DNA of 64,000 nt, taken from NCBI RefSeq assembly GCF_014648895.1, contig NZ_BMRZ01000023.1, forward strand, positions 44,499 to 108,498, given 5' to 3'. Numbering within the stretch: position 1 is the stretch's first letter; each line of letters starts with the position of its first letter. The notes beneath the pieces were generated by a model. It ran no database searches and had not been told where the DNA came from. It was given only the letters and a program-made list of their open reading frames with translations. The DNA comes from Streptomyces tanashiensis. Lineage in GTDB: Bacteria; Actinomycetota; Actinomycetes; Streptomycetales; Streptomycetaceae. Shown in pieces: positions 36,602 to 45,488 of the stretch. A program made the translations under genes and the position numbers.

Positions 36602-38683
36602 GTGCCCTCATACCCGAACCAGAGCAACGTCGTTCCGGACCGAGCGGGCGGACCGCCCCCCGCCGCACCGGCGACCGGGTCCGTCCCCGGCCCCGCCCGG
36701 CCGGCCGCGACACCCGCCGCCGGCCCGTTCGGCGCGCCCGCCCTCCGGACCGAGCGGCAGTCCCGCACCGCCCCCGCCGGGCACATGATCGTGTGCGGGG
36801 ACGACGCCCTCTCCCACCGCCTCGCGCGCGAACTCCACGAGGTGTACGCGGAGCAGGTCACCCTCCTGGTGCCGACACTGCCCGACGCGCCGCGCACACC
36901 CGCCGGCCGCACCGGCCGGGCCCTCGCCCTCTTCGGGCGGGTGACCGCCGCCGTCACCCGCACCAGCGGGACCGGAGCCACCGCCGGAACCCCCGGGGAC
37001 GGCGCCGAGCCCAGCGGCACCCTGCGGGTCGTCGAGTCCGCGGAGGCGGACGACCGGGCCCTGACGGACGCCGGGGTGGAGCGCGCCGCCGCCCTCGCCC
37101 TCGTCCACGAGGACGACGAGACCAACATCCGCGCCGCGCTCACCGCCCGCCGCCTCAACCCCCGGCTGCGCCTGGTGATCCGGCTCTACAACCGCAAGCT
37201 CGGCCAGCACCTCGAAACCCTCCTCGACCAGGCGGCGGCCGTCGCCGAGCCCGGCCTCGACCCCGAGAAGCTCGACGCCGCCACGACGGTCCTCTCCGAC
37301 GTCGACACCGCCGCTCCCGGCCTGGCCGCGGCCGCCGTCGCGGGCACCAGCAAGGTGGTCCAGGCCGGGGGACTGCTGCTGCACGCCGTCGACCGGCCGC
37401 CCGTCGCGGGACAGGCCCCCGACCCCGGGCTCTGCACGCTCGCCCTGCTCTCCGCGACCGCCGGCGACCCGGCGGGCTGCGAGGGCTCGGAGCGCAGCGG
37501 GGACGCCGGCCCGCGCCTCCTGCCGGACGACCGCACGGTCGCCGCCGCCACCGGGCGGGCCGCCGTCACCCTCGAAGCGGTCACCCCGGCCGGACCGGCC
37601 CTTCCGGCGGCCCGCCTCGCCGCCTCCGCCCTGCCCGTCGCCTCGCTCTTCTCCCGCCGCCTGCGCTGGTCCCTCGCGGGCGCCTTCGGCGCCGTCCTCG
37701 CGCTCGCCCTCGCCTCCACCTTCACCACCGGCGACCACCCCCTGCACGCCGCCTATCTGACGCTCCTGGACATCTTCGCCATCGGCGATCCGGCCGTCGG
37801 CGAGCCGACCGGACGTCAGGTCCTGCAGATCCTGGCCGGGTTCGTCGGACTCCTCCTGCTCCCGGTGATCGTCGCCGCCCTCCTCGAAGGCCTCGGCACC
37901 TTCCGCACCGCGACCGCCCTGCGCCGCCCGCCGCGCGGACTCTCCGGCCACGTGGTGCTGCTCGGGCTCGGCAAGGTCGGCACCCGCGTCCTCGCCCGGC
38001 TCCGCCGACTGAACATCCCGGTGGTGTGCGTCGAATCCGACCCGGAGGCCCGGGGCGTCGCCGTGGCCCGCCGGCTGCGCGTCCCCACCGTCATCGGCGA
38101 CGTCACCGAGGAAGGCGTCCTGGAGGCCGCCCGCATCCACCGCGCCCACGCCCTGCTGGCCCTGACCAGCGTCGACATCACCAACCTGGAGGCCGCGCTC
38201 TCCGCCCGCGCCGTCACCCCCGACCTGCGGGTCGTCCTCCGCCTGTACGACGACGACTTCGCCACCGCCGTCTTCCGCACCCTGCGCACCGCCCACCCCC
38301 GGGCCCTCACCCGCAGCCGCAGCGTCTCCCACCTCGCCGCACCCGCCTTCGCCGGCGCCATGATGGGCCGCCAGGTCCTCGGAGCCGTACCGGTCGAGCG
38401 CCGCGTCCTCCTCTTCGCCGCCGTGGACGTCGCGGACCATCCGCTCCTGGACGGCCGGACCGTCGCCGAGGCCTTCCGCCCCGGCGCCTGGCGGGTCATC
38501 GCCCTCGACGGACGGGGCGGCGGCTCCGGCCAGGGCTGGCGCCTCCGGCCCGAGCGGCTCCTCGCCGCGGGGGACCGGGTGGTGGTGGCCGCCACCCGCC
38601 GCGGCCTGGCCGAACTCCTCGGCCGGGGCGGCCGGGACGCTCACGGTGCGCCGGACAACTCCGCACGGACAGAGCGTGGTTGA
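36602..38683 (+). CDS. Two-helix channel-like protein with two TrkA-N/RCK domains
   Basis: A 693-residue protein. A Pro-rich N-terminus leads to a first TrkA_N-like fold (HMIVCGDDALSHRLARELHE, VHEDDETNIRAALTAR) whose glycine motif is degenerate. Two membrane helices lie near residues 357-376 and 405-428, with LTLLDIFAIGDPA between them where K+ channels have TVGYGD. A second RCK domain follows with GHVVLLGLGKVGTRVLARLRRL (GxGxxG intact) and DITNLEAALSAR. The layout is that of an RCK-gated channel or CASTOR-like protein, but the potassium filter is not recognisable, so ion selectivity is uncertain. GTG start. Confidence 0.8.
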   Translation: MPSYPNQSNVVPDRAGGPPPAAPATGSVPGPARPAATPAAGPFGAPALRTERQSRTAPAGHMIVCGDDALSHRLARELHEVYAEQVTLLVPTLPDAPRTPAGRTGRALALFGRVTAAVTRTSGTGATAGTPGDGAEPSGTLRVVESAEADDRALTDAGVERAAALALVHEDDETNIRAALTARRLNPRLRLVIRLYNRKLGQHLETLLDQAAAVAEPGLDPEKLDAATTVLSDVDTAAPGLAAAAVAGTSKVVQAGGLLLHAVDRPPVAGQAPDPGLCTLALLSATAGDPAGCEGSERSGDAGPRLLPDDRTVAAATGRAAVTLEAVTPAGPALPAARLAASALPVASLFSRRLRWSLAGAFGAVLALALASTFTTGDHPLHAAYLTLLDIFAIGDPAVGEPTGRQVLQILAGFVGLLLLPVIVAALLEGLGTFRTATALRRPPRGLSGHVVLLGLGKVGTRVLARLRRLNIPVVCVESDPEARGVAVARRLRVPTVIGDVTEEGVLEAARIHRAHALLALTSVDITNLEAALSARAVTPDLRVVLRLYDDDFATAVFRTLRTAHPRALTRSRSVSHLAAPAFAGAMMGRQVLGAVPVERRVLLFAAVDVADHPLLDGRTVAEAFRPGAWRVIALDGRGGGSGQGWRLRPERLLAAGDRVVVAATRRGLAELLGRGGRDAHGAPDNSARTERG

Positions 38684-38744
38684 CCGTAGGATCTGACCGC
38701 TCAGGTGCCGAGTCGGCCCGGATCCGCAGTCAGGAGTCCCTTCC

Positions 38745-39998
38745 TTGAACACCCCGCACACCACCCCGCCCGCCGGCCGCCCGCCGTACCGGATGGACCC
38801 GGCGGGCGGCTGCCCGCACGCGGAGAACGCCCGGCTCCTCGCCGAGGGAGCCGTGGCGCCGGTGATCCTGCCCGGCGAGATCGAGGGCATGGCGGTGCTC
38901 GGCCACGACGCGCTGCGCGACTTCCTCTCCCACCCCGACGTCGCCAAGGGACCCCAGCACTTCACCGCGCTCACCGAGGGCCGCATACCCGACGGCTGGC
39001 CGCTGCGGACCTTCGCCACCGTGCCCGGCATGACCACCGCCGACGGCGCCGACCACCGCCGCCTGCGCACCCTGGTCAGCAGCGCCTTCACCGCCCGCCG
39101 CGTCGAGGAGCTCCGCCCGCGCGTCGAGACGGTCACCGCCGGGCTCCTCGACGGACTCGCGGAGGCCGCCCGCGCCGGGGACGGCGTCGCCGATCTGCGC
39201 CGGCACTACGCCCTCCCCCTGCCGCTCGGCGTCATCTGCGAGCTCCTCGGCGTCGACGCGGCCCACCAGGACCGGCTGCACCACCTCTCCAGCCTGGTCG
39301 TCGCCACCGACACCGAACCCGCGCGGGCGGTCGCCGCCAACCGCGAACTCGTCGAGCTCCTCGGCTCCATCGCCGCCGCCAAGGCCGCCGCCCCCGGCGA
39401 CGACCTCACCAGCGCCCTCATCGCGGCCCGGGACGAGGGCGGCGACCGGCTCAGCCAGCCCGAGCTCATCGGCACCCTGCTCCTGATGATCATCGCGGGC
39501 CACGAGACCACCCTGAACCTCGTCACCAACGCCGTCCGGGCGCTCTGCGCCCACCGCGACCAGCTCGACCTCGTCATCGGGGGCCGCGCCGACTGGGCCG
39601 ACGTGGTGGAGGAGACCCTCCGCTGGGACAGCCCGGTCAGCTACTTCCCGTTCCGCTACCCGACCCACGACCTCACCGTCGACGGCACCCTCATCCCCCG
39701 GGGCACCCCCGTCCTCGCCGGATACTCGGCGGCCGGCCGCGACACGAAGGCCCACGGCCCGGACGCAGACCGCTTCGACATCACCCGCACCGCGACCGTG
39801 AAACACCTCTCGCTCGGCCACGGCCCCCACTACTGTCTGGGCGCCCCGCTCGCCCGGATGGAGGCCGCGATCGCCCTGGAGGCGCTCTTCACCCGCTTCC
39901 CCGATCTGGACCTGGCGCTCCCGGAGGCCGAGCTGACCCGGCACTCCGGCTTCGTCGGCAACAGCGTCCGGGCCCTCCCCGTCCGCCTCGGCGCCTGA
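38745..39998 (+). CDS. Cytochrome P450
   Basis: A 417-residue bacterial class I P450. The oxygen-binding I helix has IAGHETT near residue 250, the ExxR pair is EETLR near 289, and the heme loop LGHGPHYCLGAPLARME provides the cysteine ligand near 364. Residues such as WDSPVSYFPFRYPTHD follow the K helix. Start is a TTG with AGGAG eight bases upstream; an ATG 16 codons later is possible. No ferredoxin or biosynthetic gene is adjacent, so it probably relies on electron partners elsewhere. Substrate unknown. Confidence 0.93.
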   Translation: MNTPHTTPPAGRPPYRMDPAGGCPHAENARLLAEGAVAPVILPGEIEGMAVLGHDALRDFLSHPDVAKGPQHFTALTEGRIPDGWPLRTFATVPGMTTADGADHRRLRTLVSSAFTARRVEELRPRVETVTAGLLDGLAEAARAGDGVADLRRHYALPLPLGVICELLGVDAAHQDRLHHLSSLVVATDTEPARAVAANRELVELLGSIAAAKAAAPGDDLTSALIAARDEGGDRLSQPELIGTLLLMIIAGHETTLNLVTNAVRALCAHRDQLDLVIGGRADWADVVEETLRWDSPVSYFPFRYPTHDLTVDGTLIPRGTPVLAGYSAAGRDTKAHGPDADRFDITRTATVKHLSLGHGPHYCLGAPLARMEAAIALEALFTRFPDLDLALPEAELTRHSGFVGNSVRALPVRLGA

Positions 39999-40031
39999 CG
40001 GCACGAACCCGGGACGGCGGGCCCCACGACC

Positions 40032-40058
40032 GGGCCGGGGCGGACGACGCCCCGGCCC
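40032..40058. terminator. Terminator between convergent genes
   Basis: GGGCCGGGGC (40032-40041) pairs with GCCCCGGCCC (40049-40058), seven-base loop, between the P450 gene and the convergent small gene. Confidence 0.75.
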
Positions 40059-40074
40059 CGAGCGGCGCACCGCG

Positions 40075-40320
40075 TCAACCGGTGCGCCCCCAGGCGGTCG
40101 CGGGGGAGGCCCGCAGGGAGGAGACGAGGCGCAGCAACCGGTCCTCGTTCCCCGCGAGGCCCGCGGCGCGGAGCGCCTCGTCGGCCTCCGCCATCGGATG
40201 GGTGAGCATCACCCCCGCGTACGGGGCGAGCTGCGGGTCGGTCAGCACGGCCTGAGTGGACTCGAGCAGCCGCAGGTACGCCTGGGCGGCCGCGCGCTCG
40301 CTGGCGGTGATCGTGGTCAT
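40075..40320 (-). CDS. Small helical protein of unknown function
   Basis: An 81-residue acidic/helical protein starting MTTITASERAAAQAYLRLLES, with LAPYAGVMLTHPMAEADEALRAAGL in the middle. GAGGGAG seven bases before the ATG makes it a real gene in my view. No family recognised; possibly co-transcribed after the Nudix gene 62 bases upstream. Confidence 0.65.
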   Translation of the reverse strand: MTTITASERAAAQAYLRLLESTQAVLTDPQLAPYAGVMLTHPMAEADEALRAAGLAGNEDRLLRLVSSLRASPATAWGRTG

Positions 40321-40382
40321 GTCGGGCTCCCTCTCGACAGTTCGGCGCTCACCACCCTCTCGTACGGGTCTGACAATCGGGC

Positions 40383-40859
40383 TCAGGCTTGTCCGGCGAG
40401 GTGCGTCGCCAGCCGCTCCAGGAAGACCCGCTGCCCGGAGACGAGCAGCGGAGCGGCGGCCTCCGGCGCGAACCAGCCCACCCGGTCGATCTCGGGGAAC
40501 TCCTCCCGGATCCCGGACCGCGGCGGCCATTCCATGAAGAAGGTCCCCGGCACGACCTCGGCCGGGTCGAGATCGCCCTCGACGGCCCACACGGTGACGA
40601 GCTTTCCGTTCCGCTGGCGGGCCTCGCCGAGGGCGAACCACTCGCCCTCGGGGGCCGGGAGACCCAGCTCCTCCCGGAACTCGCGGCGCGCCGCGGCCTC
40701 GGGAGTCTCGTCGGGCTCGTACTCCCCCTTGGGGATCGACCAGGCCGACTCCTCCCGGGACGCCCAGAAGGGCCCGCCCATGTGCCCGATGAGGACCTCG
40801 ACGCCCTCGCCCGGGGTGCGTCGGAAGACCAGAAGACCCGCGCTGCGCTTGTCCGGCAT
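40383..40859 (-). CDS. Nudix hydrolase
   Basis: A 158-residue protein with a perfect Nudix box from GEYEPDE through REFREELGL (G-x5-E-x7-REuxEExGu). SAGLLVFRRTPGEGVEVLIGHMGGPFW precedes it, as in small (di)nucleoside polyphosphate hydrolases of the MutT type. It hydrolyses a nucleoside diphosphate linked to X; substrate not predictable. I start at the ATG at 40859 (GGTGGGC before it); a GTG nine codons upstream is an alternative. The 193 bases upstream to 41052 show no gene. Confidence 0.88.
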   Translation of the reverse strand: MPDKRSAGLLVFRRTPGEGVEVLIGHMGGPFWASREESAWSIPKGEYEPDETPEAAARREFREELGLPAPEGEWFALGEARQRNGKLVTVWAVEGDLDPAEVVPGTFFMEWPPRSGIREEFPEIDRVGWFAPEAAAPLLVSGQRVFLERLATHLAGQA

Positions 40860-41052
40860 GCCCACCAGTCTGTCCGAATCCCCCACCCGGCGCAGCCCCG
40901 CGCGCCGGACGGCCGGCCGATCGACTTCCTGCAGGAGCGGCAGCTCACGACAGGTTGGATCGTCGGCACCTGCTGGAGGATCCCGACGTGGTGATTCACG
41001 GCGACCGTGTGATTCACCTGCGCCATCGGGTGCGCCGTTGACCCGAGCTCTG

Positions 41053-42264
41053 TCACGGGGCCTCCTCGGCGTCGAGCGTCACCCGGCCGCCCGTGAGGTC
41101 CACGCCGTGTGTCCAGTGAGCCCCGAGCCGTACCGAGCGCCAGGGGACGAGCGTCCCGCTCAGCCGTTCGCGACGCAGGACGGTGCCGTCCTGGGCGAGG
41201 GTCAGGACCGGGCGCACGAGCCGCCGCTCCGGCCGGACGAGCAAGGGGACGGCCTCCGCACCGACGAGACCGGGCGTCACCCATCGCAGCGGGCCCTCCG
41301 CCGTCACACGTACCCCGGCGGACGGCCAGGGGTGCCCGGCGAGCCGTTCGAGCACCGCCCCCGCCGCCGTCCGTCCCTCGCCGGCGGCCACGAGTGCCGG
41401 CTCCACCCCGCGCAGGAGGTTGCCGACCGCGAAGACCCCCGGCTCGGTGGTGCGGAAGCCATGGTCCGTCACCGGGCCCCGGGCCCCCGGTGCGAGTGGC
41501 AGCCCGCGGGCGCGGGCGAGTTCGTGGTCCGGGATCCAGTCGCCGGTGAACACCACCGTGTCGCAGCGCAGCACGGCCGCGCGCCCGTCCCCGCCCCGCA
41601 CCGCGACTCCGGTCAGCCGGCCGCGTCCGAGCAGCTCCGTCACGACCGCCCCGGTGAGGACCGGGACCCCCGCGAAGGCGACGGCGGGGGAGGGGAGTCC
41701 GGTGACGACGGCCGTCACGTCCACCCCGGCGGCGCGCAGTGTGCGCACCGCGCCGCGGGCCACCGGATCGCCGCCGACGACCACCGCCCGCCTCCCGACG
41801 TGCTCCCGCCGCGCCCCGGACCGCGCCACCATCCGCTGGAGTTCGCCCGTGGTCAGCACCCCGGCGGGCCGGGTGCCCGGGACGAGCCGGGCGCTGCGGG
41901 GCCGTTCGCGCGCCCCGGTGGCGAGGACCACCGCGCGCGCCCGGATCCGTTCGAGTCCGGTCGGGGCGGTCACGTCCAGGGTGAGGGGCCCGGCCCAGCC
42001 GGTGGCCGAGACGCCGGTACGGACGACGGCCCCCGCCCGCAGCGCCTCCCGCACCGCGCGCCGGGCGTACGCCGGGCCGTCCAGGGGGCGCCCCAGGGCG
42101 TCCGCGCCGAACCCCGGCCGTGCGCAGTGCCGCGGCACCCCGCCCGCCGCGGCCTCCCGTTCCAGGACCTCGACGCGGCCCGCGCCCGCCGCCGCGAGCC
42201 GGGCCGCCGCGGCGAGTCCGGCGGGTCCCGCGCCCACGACGAGGACGTCGACCGTACGGTTCAC
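41053..42264 (-). CDS. FAD-dependent NAD(P)H oxidoreductase (HcnB/GlpB-like)
   Basis: A 403-residue flavoprotein with an N-terminal FAD site (VDVLVVGAGPAGLAAAARLAAAG), a middle NAD(P)-binding GRRAVVVGGDPVARGAVRTL, and a C-terminal FAD motif (TTEPGVFAVGNLLRG). This organisation matches the small oxidoreductase that accompanies the GlpA-like protein in bacterial glycerol-3-phosphate dehydrogenase modules. The last roughly 100 residues are variable, with no CxxC motif. GTG start overlapping the upstream TGA. Third gene of the operon. It probably passes electrons from the GlpA-like subunit to NAD or quinone, which is inference. Confidence 0.8.
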   Translation of the reverse strand: MNRTVDVLVVGAGPAGLAAAARLAAAGAGRVEVLEREAAAGGVPRHCARPGFGADALGRPLDGPAYARRAVREALRAGAVVRTGVSATGWAGPLTLDVTAPTGLERIRARAVVLATGARERPRSARLVPGTRPAGVLTTGELQRMVARSGARREHVGRRAVVVGGDPVARGAVRTLRAAGVDVTAVVTGLPSPAVAFAGVPVLTGAVVTELLGRGRLTGVAVRGGDGRAAVLRCDTVVFTGDWIPDHELARARGLPLAPGARGPVTDHGFRTTEPGVFAVGNLLRGVEPALVAAGEGRTAAGAVLERLAGHPWPSAGVRVTAEGPLRWVTPGLVGAEAVPLLVRPERRLVRPVLTLAQDGTVLRRERLSGTLVPWRSVRLGAHWTHGVDLTGGRVTLDAEEAP

Positions 42265-43700
42265 CGGGTCCCCTCTCCGCGCGACCCCCGCTCGCGCGAC
42301 CGCTCCTCGAACAGCGCCCGCACCTCCGCGCCGCAGTGGTTCCCCTGGCAGCGGCCGCCCCGGGCGCGCGTCCTGCGCCGCAGTCCGTCCGGGCCGCCGG
42401 GCGGGATCGTCGAGCCGAGCGCGGCCCTGATCTCGCCCCGGGTGACCCGCTCGCAGTGACAGACGATCGTCCCGAACTCCGGGTCGCGGGCGATGAGGCC
42501 GGCGTCGCGGTACGGGCGGGGGAAGGCCTCGCCGAGGTTCGGCATCCGGACCGGGGCGAGCGGGCGGGCCGGTCCGGGGTCGAGGCCGCAGTCGGCGAGG
42601 AGGCCGAGCACGTGCTCGGCGATGGCCAGGGAGGCGGTGAGCCCGGTGGAGCGGATCCCGCCCACCGTCACGTACCGCAGCGCGGGGTGGGCGGCGATCC
42701 GGTAGTCCTCCTGTCCGGTGGCGGCCCGCAGCCCGGCGTACACGGCGGTGACCTCCTCGTCGAGCAGTGCGGGGAGGATCCGGCCGCCCTGCTCGCGCAG
42801 CCCGGCGAGCCCCTCCGCCGTCGTGCCCGTGGCGGTCTTGTCGTCGAGGTCCTCGGCGGTGGGCCCGAGCATGACGTTCCCGTACACGGTCGGCGAGATG
42901 AGCACGCCCTTGCCGAGCGGTCCCGGCACGGGCAGCAGGATGTGCCGGACGAGGTCGCGGGCGAACTTGTCGAAGACGAGCAGCTGGCCCCGGCGCGGGG
43001 TGACGGTGAAGTCCTCCCGGCCGACCAGTGCGTCGAAGGCGTCGGCGTGGAGCCCGCAGGCGTTGACGAGCAGGCGGGTCCGCAGCACCCCGCGCCGGGT
43101 GACGAGCCGGTGGTACGGATCGCCCGGACGCACCTTCTCCACCCGGCAGTTCAGATGCAGGTCGACCCCGGAGCGGACGGCCTGGGTGGCGTACGCGAGG
43201 GTGGTGGTCCACGGGCAGATCACCGACTCGCCCGGCACGTCGAGCGCAGCCAGCGCACCCGGGCCCAAGTGCGGTTCACGCGCGGCCAGTTCCGTGGCGG
43301 AGAGGAGCCGGGTGGTGCCGTGGCCGTTGCGCTCGGCCTTCTCCCGGAGACGGGGGAGCGTCGCCCGCTGCTCCTCGTTCCAGGCGACGAGCAGCGCGCC
43401 CAGCGGCTCCACGGGGATGCCCGCCTCCCGCGCGTACCCGTCGAGCAGCCGGTGTCCCTCGCGCACCAGCCGGGCCTCCAGGGTTCCGGGCGCGGCGTCG
43501 AAACCGGTGTGCAGGATGGCCGTGTTGGCCTTCGAGGTGCCGTCGCCGACGTCGTCCGCGGCCTCCACGAGCGCGATCCGCAGCGGATGGCGGGCCAGCG
43601 CCCGCGCGATCGCGGAACCGACGACCCCCGCCCCGACGACCACGACGTCGTACGCGGCGGCCTCGCCGGTGGGGAGCGGGCCGGTCCGCGTGACGCTCAC
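42261..43700 (-). CDS. Glycerol-3-phosphate dehydrogenase-like FAD protein with [2Fe-2S] domain
   Basis: A 479-residue protein of the DAO family: YDVVVVGAGVVGSAIARALARHPLRIALVE binds FAD, followed by GTSKANTAILHTGFDAAPGTLEARL and a C-terminal BFD-like domain with CHCERVTRGEI and GGRCQGNHCGAEV, giving four cysteines (CxC and C-x4-C) for a [2Fe-2S] cluster. It resembles the GlpA-like subunit of anaerobic-type G3P dehydrogenase. It lies between the FGGY kinase and a small FAD oxidoreductase, each with GTGA overlaps, so the three products should be made together. Substrate is likely glycerol 3-phosphate or another polyol phosphate. Confidence 0.85.
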   Translation of the reverse strand: MSVTRTGPLPTGEAAAYDVVVVGAGVVGSAIARALARHPLRIALVEAADDVGDGTSKANTAILHTGFDAAPGTLEARLVREGHRLLDGYAREAGIPVEPLGALLVAWNEEQRATLPRLREKAERNGHGTTRLLSATELAAREPHLGPGALAALDVPGESVICPWTTTLAYATQAVRSGVDLHLNCRVEKVRPGDPYHRLVTRRGVLRTRLLVNACGLHADAFDALVGREDFTVTPRRGQLLVFDKFARDLVRHILLPVPGPLGKGVLISPTVYGNVMLGPTAEDLDDKTATGTTAEGLAGLREQGGRILPALLDEEVTAVYAGLRAATGQEDYRIAAHPALRYVTVGGIRSTGLTASLAIAEHVLGLLADCGLDPGPARPLAPVRMPNLGEAFPRPYRDAGLIARDPEFGTIVCHCERVTRGEIRAALGSTIPPGGPDGLRRRTRARGGRCQGNHCGAEVRALFEERSRERGSRGEGTR

Positions 43701-45184
43701 AGGGCCCCGCCGCCCGAACCGCCGGCCTTCCCGGCCCGGCCCGCCTCCGCCGAGCGCTCGACGAGCGCCGAGACCTCCGCGCGGAAGCGTCCCAGGCGCT
43801 CCGCCGCCTCGTCGGCCGGGATCCGGGGCTCGTACACGGCCGAGGGCTTCCACTCCGGCACGGCCTCGCGGAGCGTGAGCCCCGGGTGGTGACCGAGCCG
43901 GGCGACCGCGCCGACCCCGAGCGCCGTGGCATCGGGCAGCGAGGCGACCTCGACGGGCAGCTGCAGCAGATCGGCCTGCGTCTGCATGAGCAGGGCCGAC
44001 CGGGTCAGGCCGCCGTCGGCGCGCAGTGCGGTCAGGGGCGCGCCCCGGTCCGAAGCGGCGGCCGCGGCGAGCTCCACGACCTGGGCGGCGATGCCCTCGC
44101 ACAGGGCCCGCACCAGATGGCCGGGGCCGGTGTCCAGGCCGAGGCCGGTGAGCGAGCCGCGCACGTCCCCGCGCCACCAGGGCGCGGCGAGTCCCGCGAA
44201 GGCGGGGACGAAGGTGACGCCGCCGCTGTCCGGTACGGCTCCGCCGACGGCGTCGAGCTCCGCGGCGCCTCTGATCACGCCCAGGTCGGTGAGCCACCGC
44301 ACGGCCGAGGCGACCGTGTACACCTGCCCGTCGAGGCAGTGGGTGACGCTCCCGCCGAGCCGCCAGGCCACACAGCTCACCAGGCCGGACGCGGCGCGCC
44401 GGGGCTCGGGACCGGTCTGCGCGAGGAGGAAGGCGCCCGTGCCGTAGGTGCACTTGGCGGCGGCCGGGTCGTCGGCGCTCTGGGTGAGCAGCGCCGCCTG
44501 CTGGTCCACGAGAAGCCCGGTGAGCGGGAGCGCGGGGCCGAACGCGGTCGTGGTGCCGACCGGGGTGTCGCAGTCCACGACCCGGGGGAGCGACTCGCCG
44601 CCGAGTCCGTACAGGTCGAGTGCGGTCTCCGACCAGGTGACGGTGTCGAGGTCGAGGAGACCGGTCCGTCCGGCGGTCGCCGCGTCCGTGACGAACGCGC
44701 CCGTGAGCCGGTGGACGAGCCAGGCGTCGCTGGTGGTCACCACACCGGCGCCGGTGGCGTGGCGGCGGATCCAGGCCATCTTCGGCGCGGCGAAGTAGGG
44801 GTCGACCGGGAGGCCGGTGAGCCGGCGCAGTTCCTCCGCGTGGGCGTCGAGGCCGGCGCACACGGAGGCCGCCCTGCGGTCCTGCCAGACGAGGGCGTCG
44901 GTCAGCGGCTCCCCGGTGGCGGGGTCCCAGGCGAGCACGGTCTCGCCCTGGTTGGCGAGGCCCACGGCGACGACGGGGGTGTCCGCCTCGGCGAGCGCCG
45001 CCCGCCCGGCGGTGACCACCGAGTCGTACAGCTCACGCGGGTCGACCTCGACGAGGCCGCCGGGGAGGTGGCGGGGCCTGACCGGAGCCGTCCCGGTGCC
45101 GATGACCCCGCGCTCGGGGCAGAGGACGAGGGCCTTCGTGCCCGACGTGCCCTGGTCGACGGCGAGTACCGCTCCGCCCGTCAT
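43697..45184 (-). CDS. FGGY-family kinase (glycerol kinase-like)
   Basis: A 495-residue sugar/polyol kinase. VLAVDQGTSGTKALVL is the N-terminal phosphate loop, VGLANQGETVLAWDPATGEPL and LVWQDRRA follow, TYGTGAFLLAQTG is the second phosphate-binding loop, and ALRADGGLTRSALLMQTQADLL carries the adenosine site. Glycerol kinases normally have NQRET where this has NQGET, so a related polyol or sugar is possible. The GGGAG eight bases before the ATG at 45184 supports this start rather than earlier ones. First gene of the operon; a TGACAGTAA inverted repeat lies 120-170 bases upstream. Confidence 0.85.
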   Translation of the reverse strand: MTGGAVLAVDQGTSGTKALVLCPERGVIGTGTAPVRPRHLPGGLVEVDPRELYDSVVTAGRAALAEADTPVVAVGLANQGETVLAWDPATGEPLTDALVWQDRRAASVCAGLDAHAEELRRLTGLPVDPYFAAPKMAWIRRHATGAGVVTTSDAWLVHRLTGAFVTDAATAGRTGLLDLDTVTWSETALDLYGLGGESLPRVVDCDTPVGTTTAFGPALPLTGLLVDQQAALLTQSADDPAAAKCTYGTGAFLLAQTGPEPRRAASGLVSCVAWRLGGSVTHCLDGQVYTVASAVRWLTDLGVIRGAAELDAVGGAVPDSGGVTFVPAFAGLAAPWWRGDVRGSLTGLGLDTGPGHLVRALCEGIAAQVVELAAAAASDRGAPLTALRADGGLTRSALLMQTQADLLQLPVEVASLPDATALGVGAVARLGHHPGLTLREAVPEWKPSAVYEPRIPADEAAERLGRFRAEVSALVERSAEAGRAGKAGGSGGGAL

Positions 45185-45306
45185 CCCGCTGCTCCCGTCG
45201 CTCGACCGCTCGGTGATCATCCGGTCACCGAAAAGGGTCAGGGTGCCGTTGTGGCAGGGCTTCGTCAAGCCTCGGCGGGCGAGCACGTCAGGTCGTGCGG
45301 CATACC

Positions 45307-45350
45307 TGACAGTAAGTCAAATTCAGTCGTTGGCTCAATAGTTACTGTCA
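45307..45350. promoter_or_regulatory. Long-spaced inverted repeat in divergent promoter region
   Basis: TGACAGTAA (45307-45315) and TTACTGTCA (45342-45350) are perfect inverted repeats separated by 26 AT-richer bases. The element lies between the FGGY kinase operon (start 45184, minus) and the divergent gene at 45488, so it is a candidate operator for one or both. The regulator is not next door. Confidence 0.65.
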
Positions 45351-45360
45351 CGAAAGAAAG

Positions 45361-45391
45361 TGGACCGGTCGCATCCATAGCCCTCTATAGT
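45361..45391 (+). promoter_or_regulatory. Probable promoter for the mini-ORF/hypothetical gene pair
   Basis: TGGACC at 45361-45366 and TCTATA/TATAGT at 45384-45391 give a -35/-10 pair with about 17 bases between TGGACC and TCTATA. It would start transcription near 45397, about 62 bases before the mini-ORF. Confidence 0.4.
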
Positions 45392-45458
45392 GATCGCCGA
45401 TCAACGGCCGGTGACGCCCGCCGGGGGACTGACCACCCCCTCCATCCACCGAGGACCC

Positions 45459-45488
45459 ATGTCATCCACACCACGCCCCACCCCCTGA
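45459..45488 (+). CDS. 9-codon mini-ORF, translationally coupled
   Basis: ATG at 45459 is preceded by GAGGACCC and encodes MSSTPRPTP; its TGA shares one base with the ATG of the next gene (TGATG). The next gene has no ribosome site of its own, so ribosomes probably reach it after reading this mini-ORF. It may tune expression or may be only a coupling device. Confidence 0.45.
   Translation: MSSTPRPTP

Noticed and set aside
36608..39136. 842-codon minus-strand frame opposite the RCK protein and P450
   Set aside because: Gly/Glu/Ala-rich shadow spanning two real genes and the gap between them.
38745..39998. P450 considered as part of a natural-product gene cluster
   Set aside because: No polyketide, peptide, terpene or RiPP synthesis genes nearby; neighbours are unrelated.
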